From positions 1 through 9,606 of the forward strand of contig DFJV01000051.1 of assembly GCA_002373205.1 (NCBI GenBank): 9,606 bases of DNA, written 5' to 3'. Position 1 is the first letter of the stretch. The number at the start of each line of letters is the position of its first letter. Both the position numbers and the translations under genes were made by a program. The notes beneath the pieces are model-generated. The model worked only from the letters and a program-made list of their open reading frames with translations. It made no database searches and was not told the DNA's origin. The DNA is from Treponema sp. UBA3662. GTDB lineage: Bacteria > Spirochaetota > Spirochaetia > Treponematales > Treponemataceae. This document shows, in pieces, positions 4,540-9,606 of the stretch.

Positions 4540-6330
4540 ATGAACAAGAAAACATTTTCTGCCGTAACAAGAAGAAGCTCAAGAGGAATTGCACCTGCTA
4601 ACGCACACGAATCTGCTAACTCACACGAATCTGCTAACGCACACGAACCTGCTAACTCACACGCTCACGCACACGCGCATGCGCTTGCTCAAGCACACAA
4701 GCTTGCACTTGCATTAACCGCAATACTTTCCGTAACCATAGCGGCAGGCCTTATATCCTCCTGCAAAAAAGACGGGGTAGAACCGCAAGCGGTAAAAGGC
4801 AGCGCAGAAATTCCGGGCTGGACGCTCAACGCAGACAAACCGGTAACCTTCAAGTGGTACATAAACTACAGCTGGTTCAAAAGAAGCTGGGGAACTTCAT
4901 CCGTATCAAAATACATCACAAAAAAAACAGGCGTAAGCATAGACTTTCTTGTTCCAAGCGGTGACGAATACGAAGAATTGAATTCAATGATACATTCAGA
5001 CTCCATGCCGGACATAATAACCGTTGACTGTAGGGAAAACCAGATTACAGACATGATAAATTCCCGCATGGTCTACCCGCTGGAATACCTTGCAAAAGAA
5101 TACGACCCATATTTCTTTAAGGTGGCATCAAGAGCAAAGCTAAACTGGTACACGCAGGAAGACGGCCATGTTTACGGCTACCCAAACGCATCCTTTACCT
5201 TGGAAGACTTTAACAAATACAAGGGAAGCCTTACCTCCCACGAAACATTCCTTGTGCGCAAAGACATCTACGAAGCAATTGGCTCACCGGACATGTCCAC
5301 CCCGGAAGGCTTTATAAATGCGCTAAAAATGGCAAAAGAAAAATTCCCTTTCGTAAACGGAGAAGCCCTTATTCCTTTTGGCACGGATGAATTTACCGCA
5401 ACAGGATGCTCAAAACTTCAGGAAACACTCTGCCACTTCCTTGCCATTCCGCCGGAAAAAGACGGAATCTTTATGGACTACACGACGGGCCTTACGGAAA
5501 ATGCGGAATACATAAAGTGGCTAAAGACCTTCCGCAAAGCCCACGAACTTTCTCTTATGCCAAGGGAAGTTTTTGTGGACAAGAGGGCCCAGATAGAAGA
5601 AAAGGCTGGCAAGGGACTCTACTTTGCCCTGCTCTACTACAACTGGGACATGCAGAACGCCCAGAACAAGCTCTACAAGAATAACAAGGAAGGAACATAC
5701 ATTGCAGTAAAAGGACCAAGCAATTCAAATGGGGAAAGCCACACTCTTTCTTGCGGTGGAATTTCGGGATGGACGGTTACCCTTATCTCCAAGAAATGCA
5801 AGGACCCCGCACGCGCAATCCAGTTCCTTACATACCTCATCTCCGAAGAAGGCCAGATGGACACATACTTTGGGGAAAAAGACATAACTTATTCCATGGT
5901 AAACGGAAAGCCCCAGCTTTTGCCCCACGTGCAGACGCTCTCACTTACAGACAAAGATGCCCTGGAAGACAGGTTCGGTGTGCTTTACACTTACTGGATG
6001 CTCATGGATTCAGCATGGGAAGCCCAGTGGAACCAACAGCTTTCCCCTGCAATTTCACAGCCGGAACTTTGGACCCGCCCCTATGTGGTAAAGTATTTTG
6101 GCTACGACACAATATCCCTGCCGCCAAATTCAGACGAAAACCTAACCTACCAGGAAGTGCTGCGCCGCTGGGGAACAACGCTGCAGAACCTTATACTTTC
6201 AGAAAGCGACGAAGACTTTGACGTTATCCTTGATGAATACAAGCAGATCAAGCAGACAGAAAAATACAAAAAGCTTGTGCAGCTCCAGACGCAGATAATG
6301 AAAAGCAACAAAAAAAAGCTGGGTATGTAG
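4540..6330 (+). CDS. ABC-type sugar substrate-binding lipoprotein with repeat-expanded signal peptide
   Basis: This 596-aa extracellular solute-binding protein resembles family 1 and the LplA/YtcQ-type carbohydrate-binding lipoproteins. The hydrophobic segment LALALTAILSVTIAAG (55-70) and the lipobox LISSC predict lipidation at Cys75, which would anchor the protein to a membrane. The mature part has the expected order. TFKWYINYSWFKR is the first strand, SMPDIITVD follows, then SHETFLVRKDIYEAIG at the usual FLVRKD position, and GGISGWTVTLISKKCKDPAR marks the second lobe. The 54 residues before the hydrophobic core are abnormal: residues 19-41 are 6-residue repeats (xANxHE), followed by HAHAHAHA. 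No in-frame ATG lies between Met1 and the lipobox, so the extension appears genuinely translated. The ribosome site is weak (AAGAG at 4528-4532). The gene heads an operon with the kinase 15 bp downstream. The ligand is unknown; an oligosaccharide is likely. No permease gene lies in the window. Confidence 0.85.
   Translation: MNKKTFSAVTRRSSRGIAPANAHESANSHESANAHEPANSHAHAHAHALAQAHKLALALTAILSVTIAAGLISSCKKDGVEPQAVKGSAEIPGWTLNADKPVTFKWYINYSWFKRSWGTSSVSKYITKKTGVSIDFLVPSGDEYEELNSMIHSDSMPDIITVDCRENQITDMINSRMVYPLEYLAKEYDPYFFKVASRAKLNWYTQEDGHVYGYPNASFTLEDFNKYKGSLTSHETFLVRKDIYEAIGSPDMSTPEGFINALKMAKEKFPFVNGEALIPFGTDEFTATGCSKLQETLCHFLAIPPEKDGIFMDYTTGLTENAEYIKWLKTFRKAHELSLMPREVFVDKRAQIEEKAGKGLYFALLYYNWDMQNAQNKLYKNNKEGTYIAVKGPSNSNGESHTLSCGGISGWTVTLISKKCKDPARAIQFLTYLISEEGQMDTYFGEKDITYSMVNGKPQLLPHVQTLSLTDKDALEDRFGVLYTYWMLMDSAWEAQWNQQLSPAISQPELWTRPYVVKYFGYDTISLPPNSDENLTYQEVLRRWGTTLQNLILSESDEDFDVILDEYKQIKQTEKYKKLVQLQTQIMKSNKKKLGM
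4594..4662 (+). repeat. In-frame 18-bp tandem repeat inside the lipoprotein signal region
   Basis: Units begin at 4594, 4612, 4630 and 4648 (the last has 15 bases) and follow the pattern YCTGCTAACKCACACGAA. Only two positions vary: the first base (C or T, encoding P or S) and the base before CACAC (G or T, encoding A or S). A degenerate GCNCAC stretch follows at 4663-4698. The period is a multiple of three, so copy-number change keeps the reading frame. Confidence 0.92.
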
Positions 6331-6345
6331 GATAAAATTTAGGGT

Positions 6346-8151
6346 ATGAAAAACACTCTTTCAAACAAATTCCGCGAATTCTTAAGGCGGATAAAATTCA
6401 GTTTTTCCACAAAGGTCGTCCTCGTATACACCTGCCTTGTTTTTATACCGGTTGCCCTTCTCTTTACATACATCATAAGCAAGACAATCACAAGGCAAAG
6501 GCAGGAACTCATAGACATTTGCAGCCTCTACATGCAGCAGAACGTGGATTCAATCGAGCAAAAAATAGACACCGTAAACAGAATGGAAAACATGGTCTTT
6601 TCGGACAACGAGCTTAACCTTATGCTTGCCATGCCGGAAAACTACACGGACTCACAGATTGTAGACACTACAAGACGAAAGGCTTCCGACTTTGAGCGCA
6701 TGCTTACCCTGGAACCCTTCAACGCAATCCGCATCTTTACACCGCGAACAATAATCCCTGAACGCTGGCCTGTAATCCTCCGCTTTCCGCGCACAAACCT
6801 ACCAGCACTAAAGCCCTGGGAATTCAACTATTCCGCAAAGTACATAAACGACAGGCGCAACGAAGAGCTTTCCGTCTGCGCAACAAGGGAAATGCTTTTG
6901 GGAAAGCGCTCCATTGGCTACCTGCAAATTTCCTATTCAATGAAAACCTTCTTCCCCTTCCTCTACAAACGAAAGAGCTCCTACGAAAACGACTATGTAT
7001 TTACATTGGGAAGGAGCGGATCGGGCAGCCACTTCTTTAGCATAACGAATGATTCCATAAAGCTTATCCAGCAGGAACTTGGCGAAAAATACATCAACCA
7101 TCTGGAAAAAGAATATTTTAGGGCGGCAAACAAAGAAGTCATCCACTGCACGGTTTACAAGGGCAAAATCCTCATCTGGCAAAAGTCCAGGGAACTTGGA
7201 ACCATTTTTGTACACACATGCTCCACTTCCGTAATCTCAAAAGCCGTTGCTGGAATTACAGTGGTGCTTGTGCTTACGCTTACATTCTCAGCGGTGCTTC
7301 TTTTCTACCTAATAAAATTCACCACGGAAAAAATGATGCGCGGTGTTTTCTCCGTCATCAGGGGAATGCGCAAGGTTCAGCTTGGGGAACTTGGTGTTCA
7401 GATAAGCGTAGAAGGAGACGATGAAGTTGGCCAGGCGCAAAAGACATTCAACAAGATGACTCGCCAGCTTCAGAATCAGATTGCCCAGATAAAAAAGGAA
7501 CAGCAGCTTATTGCAGAAACAGAGCTAAAGGCTATGCAGAACCAGATAAACGCCCACTTCCTCTTTAACGTGCTTGAGACAATACGCATGCAGGCGGTTC
7601 TTGCGGACGAAGACACCATTGCCCAGACCATTGCCGTCCTTGGAAAAATGATGCACTACTGCCTTAGGTGGAGGGTTCATTTTGTTGAACTCAGCAAGGA
7701 AATAGAATACATTGAATCCTACATCTACCTTTTAAATTTGAGGAACGACTACACAATCACTTTGGAAACCCAAGTAGACGAAAAATTCCTTCATCTTAAC
7801 ATTCCAAAGATGGTTTTACAGCCGCTCGTGGAAAATGCCTTTTACCATGCAATAGAAGGGGAGGCAAAGGATTCAGTAATAAAAGTCTTTACCAAAGAAG
7901 ACGGGGACATACTCTATCTTTGCGTGCAGGACTTTGGCTGCGGCATGGAGCAGGCGCAGAAAGAGGCAATCCTTGAATACCTAAAAAAAGAAAGCGCAGA
8001 AGAAGAGACAACCGGTCACATTGGCATAAAAAACATTCAGCAGCGGCTTTTTATGTTCTACGGTGACGGATACAAAATTCAAATTGAATCGGAAAAGGGA
8101 AAGGGCACGCTCATAAAAATTCCAGTTCCAAAAGGAGACCTAAGTGTTTAA
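6346..8151 (+). CDS. YesM-like sensor histidine kinase (His_kinase/HATPase_c, HAMP)
   Basis: This 601-aa inner-membrane kinase has TM1 at about 24-48, an external sensor region of about 250 residues (50-298, Cache-like by analogy, not recognised in detail), and TM2 at about 301-323. A HAMP linker follows at about 324-379 (GDDEVGQAQKTFNKM at its end). The His_kinase box is LKAMQNQINAHFLFNVLETI with phosphoacceptor His404. The ATPase domain has LQPLVENAF (491-499; the N-box Asn is 497), DFGCGM (529-534) and GHIGIKNIQQRL (557-568). It probably phosphorylates the downstream regulator. One oddity is Ala403 in the NAHFLFN motif, where the family usually has Pro (NPHFLFN). The start is fixed at ATG 6346: an in-frame TAG lies at 6340-6342 and no other ATG occurs before TM1. 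Its ribosome site is poor (AGGG only 1 base from the ATG; AGGA at 6329-6332 is 13 bases away), so translation is likely coupled to the lipoprotein gene. Confidence 0.92.
   Translation: MKNTLSNKFREFLRRIKFSFSTKVVLVYTCLVFIPVALLFTYIISKTITRQRQELIDICSLYMQQNVDSIEQKIDTVNRMENMVFSDNELNLMLAMPENYTDSQIVDTTRRKASDFERMLTLEPFNAIRIFTPRTIIPERWPVILRFPRTNLPALKPWEFNYSAKYINDRRNEELSVCATREMLLGKRSIGYLQISYSMKTFFPFLYKRKSSYENDYVFTLGRSGSGSHFFSITNDSIKLIQQELGEKYINHLEKEYFRAANKEVIHCTVYKGKILIWQKSRELGTIFVHTCSTSVISKAVAGITVVLVLTLTFSAVLLFYLIKFTTEKMMRGVFSVIRGMRKVQLGELGVQISVEGDDEVGQAQKTFNKMTRQLQNQIAQIKKEQQLIAETELKAMQNQINAHFLFNVLETIRMQAVLADEDTIAQTIAVLGKMMHYCLRWRVHFVELSKEIEYIESYIYLLNLRNDYTITLETQVDEKFLHLNIPKMVLQPLVENAFYHAIEGEAKDSVIKVFTKEDGDILYLCVQDFGCGMEQAQKEAILEYLKKESAEEETTGHIGIKNIQQRLFMFYGDGYKIQIESEKGKGTLIKIPVPKGDLSV
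8133..8137 (+). promoter_or_regulatory. Ribosome binding site inside the kinase gene for the GTG-started regulator
   Basis: AGGAG lies 6 bases before the GTG at 8144-8146, within the last codons of the kinase. It supports the GTG start and translational coupling across the 8-bp overlap. Confidence 0.7.
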
Positions 8152-9586
8152 GATTTTACTTGCTGATGACGAAAAGACAATCCGCGCAGGAATAAAAAAA
8201 ATCATCCTCACAAACATAAAGGAAGAAGTTTCCATTCTGGAAGCAAGGAACGGAGAAGAGGCATACACCCTTTGCATGAGCGAATTCCCCGACCTTTTGA
8301 TTACAGACATACGCATGCCCGGAACAGACGGCGTTATGCTTATGGAAAAAATTTCTTCGGCAACAAAAAAGCCCTACATGATTGTGCTTAGCGGCTACGA
8401 TGATTTTTCCTACGCAAAGGCCGCAATCACAAGCGGAGCCTTGGCATACGTCTTAAAACCTGTAGACAGGGAAGAATTTATTTCTGCGGTCAACAAGGGA
8501 ATCCAGCTGGTAAAGGAAAGCCGCAAAAAAATGAACGAATCCCTTATGCAGGAAATTGCAAACAACAGCGACACAAACCCGCTCTCTTTCCCACGCGAAC
8601 AGTTTCCAAACGGACTTTACTGCCTGGCAATATACGGAAAGAATTCCCGCGAAACACTGAACAGAATAACCGGAAGTTCCCCCTGCTTTTTCCTTAGCGA
8701 AAATTCACTATGCCGCTTTTTTATTATCCCCTGTGAGGCACTGGAAAAAATTACCGGTTCGGACGAACTTGCCAACATGTACACAGGAATAAGCCCACTC
8801 TATTCAGCCCCGGAAGCCCAGTCAAACTTAAAGAAGATAAAGGCACAGGCACAAGAGGCTCTTCTTTCCTGCTACTTTCCGCAAAAACACACCGGCATTT
8901 TTGAATTCAAGGCAGGAGCATCAGCGGACATTTTTGCAGACATAGAGGCCAACTGGGAAAAATGCATCTCCTTTGTTGAGCTCCACGATTTTGAAAGCGT
9001 ACTAAAGTCTATAAAAACCCTCTTTGAATTTAGCGGAATTGAAGAAGATGAAAAGCCTGCAAAGCTGCTCTACCTCTACGAAAAGATTCTGGAAAGCCTT
9101 TTCCGCCGCTACCTTTCCATTAGCCAAAACGATGCCTACCTTCACACCAAGGAAGTGATGATAGAGCGCCTCTTCCGCTCAGCATCAGTTGAAGAATGGA
9201 AGTCTTTCGTAACAGACTACGTAATCTACCTTGCGGCAATATTCAACAAGCAGAACGGTGGCACTCCCTTTGTAACAAAGGCCCTGGAATACATGGAAAA
9301 AAATTTTACAAACCCGGACATTACCATGGCAACGGTTTCCAACTACGTCTCCGCAAACTACACATGGTTCTCCGAAAAATTCAAGGAACAGACAGGCTCC
9401 AGCTTTAACGACTACCTAAAAAAGCTAAGGATAAACAAGGCAAAGGAGCTCCTTGAACTTGGAATCTACAAGGTTTACGAGGTTTCCCAGAAGTGCGGCT
9501 ACCGCGACTCAAAGCACTTCATAAAGTCCTTCCACGCAACCACTGGACTAAAGCCAAGCGAGTGGGCCCAGCTAAAGTCCAACTAA
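8144..9586 (+). CDS. YesN-like response regulator with AraC-type DNA-binding domain
   Basis: This 480-aa cytoplasmic transcription regulator has a receiver domain at about 1-120: acidic pair Asp8/Asp9, phosphoacceptor Asp55 in ITDIRMP, Ser83 in VLSGYDD, and Lys105-Pro106. The long middle region (about 125-370) is variable, as is usual for this family, and I see no recognised domain in it. A C-terminal AraC/XylS domain at about 375-477 has two helix-turn-helix motifs. One lies around ITMATVSNYVSANYTWFSEK (393-412) and the other around VSQKCGYRDSKHFIKSFHA (447-465), followed by GLKPSEW. All key receiver residues are present. The GTG start at 8144 has a good ribosome site and overlaps the kinase stop by 8 bp, so the pair is co-translated. 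It probably activates genes for uptake or use of the sugar sensed by the kinase; the divergent phosphorylase promoter is a natural candidate target, but this is inference. Confidence 0.93.
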   Translation: MFKILLADDEKTIRAGIKKIILTNIKEEVSILEARNGEEAYTLCMSEFPDLLITDIRMPGTDGVMLMEKISSATKKPYMIVLSGYDDFSYAKAAITSGALAYVLKPVDREEFISAVNKGIQLVKESRKKMNESLMQEIANNSDTNPLSFPREQFPNGLYCLAIYGKNSRETLNRITGSSPCFFLSENSLCRFFIIPCEALEKITGSDELANMYTGISPLYSAPEAQSNLKKIKAQAQEALLSCYFPQKHTGIFEFKAGASADIFADIEANWEKCISFVELHDFESVLKSIKTLFEFSGIEEDEKPAKLLYLYEKILESLFRRYLSISQNDAYLHTKEVMIERLFRSASVEEWKSFVTDYVIYLAAIFNKQNGGTPFVTKALEYMEKNFTNPDITMATVSNYVSANYTWFSEKFKEQTGSSFNDYLKKLRINKAKELLELGIYKVYEVSQKCGYRDSKHFIKSFHATTGLKPSEWAQLKSN

Positions 9587-9606
9587 AGAAAGGGGCGGGC
9601 AGATTG

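Noticed and set aside
4549..4590. Twin-arginine (Tat) signal in the lipoprotein (TRRSSRG)
   Set aside because: The residues after RR lack the hydrophobic/Phe-Leu pattern of Tat signals, and the hydrophobic core is more than 40 residues further on. The lipobox fits ordinary Sec export better.
4663..4698. Histidine-rich stretch as a zinc-uptake binding protein hallmark
   Set aside because: In metal-binding lipoproteins of the ZnuA type the His-rich loop lies in the mature protein. Here it precedes the lipobox and would be cleaved off, and the mature part resembles sugar-binding proteins.
5751..6221. 156-codon + strand frame inside the lipoprotein gene
   Set aside because: It overlaps a well-supported gene in another frame and gives a Pro/Arg-rich sequence without any recognisable domain.

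Overview
The window suggests a host-associated Treponema-like spirochaete. The reasons are moderate GC with many CTT leucine codons, a lipoprotein with a spirochaete-style lipobox (LISSC), large YesM/YesN-type two-component proteins, and intergenic regions full of short palindromic repeats. This is an inference from style and not from a marker gene. I would not name a species.

Layout. Bases 1-152 hold the C-terminal tail of an IS110-type transposase on the + strand. Bases 153-510 contain no gene. They hold a palindromic repeat, an 80-bp block of four 20-bp units, and a GC-rich hairpin. Bases 511-3885 (- strand) encode a very large (about 1124 aa) phosphorylase of the GH94/GH149/GH161 type (clan GH-Q), probably acting on beta-1,3-glucan oligosaccharides. 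Bases 3886-4539 are a divergent regulatory region with one good sigma-70 promoter for each direction. It also holds two separate blocks bounded by inverted repeats that look like small non-autonomous mobile or REP-type elements. One of these is flanked by an exact 16-bp direct repeat that contains the phosphorylase ribosome binding site.

Bases 4540-9586 (+ strand) form a tight three-gene operon. It encodes a sugar-type ABC substrate-binding lipoprotein, a YesM-like membrane histidine kinase 15 bp downstream, and a YesN-like AraC-family response regulator that overlaps the kinase by 8 bp and starts with GTG.

How the genes may work together. The lipoprotein probably binds an oligosaccharide outside the inner membrane. 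The kinase and regulator probably sense carbohydrate status and control uptake genes and possibly the divergent phosphorylase, which would split imported oligosaccharides into sugar phosphates inside the cell. The domains are visible in the sequence; the functional link and the substrate are inference. No ABC permease or ATPase gene lies in the window, although permeases could follow 9606.

The most unusual items are the tandem-repeat, histidine-rich extension in the lipoprotein signal peptide, the element that duplicated the phosphorylase RBS, and the second inverted-repeat element in the same promoter region.
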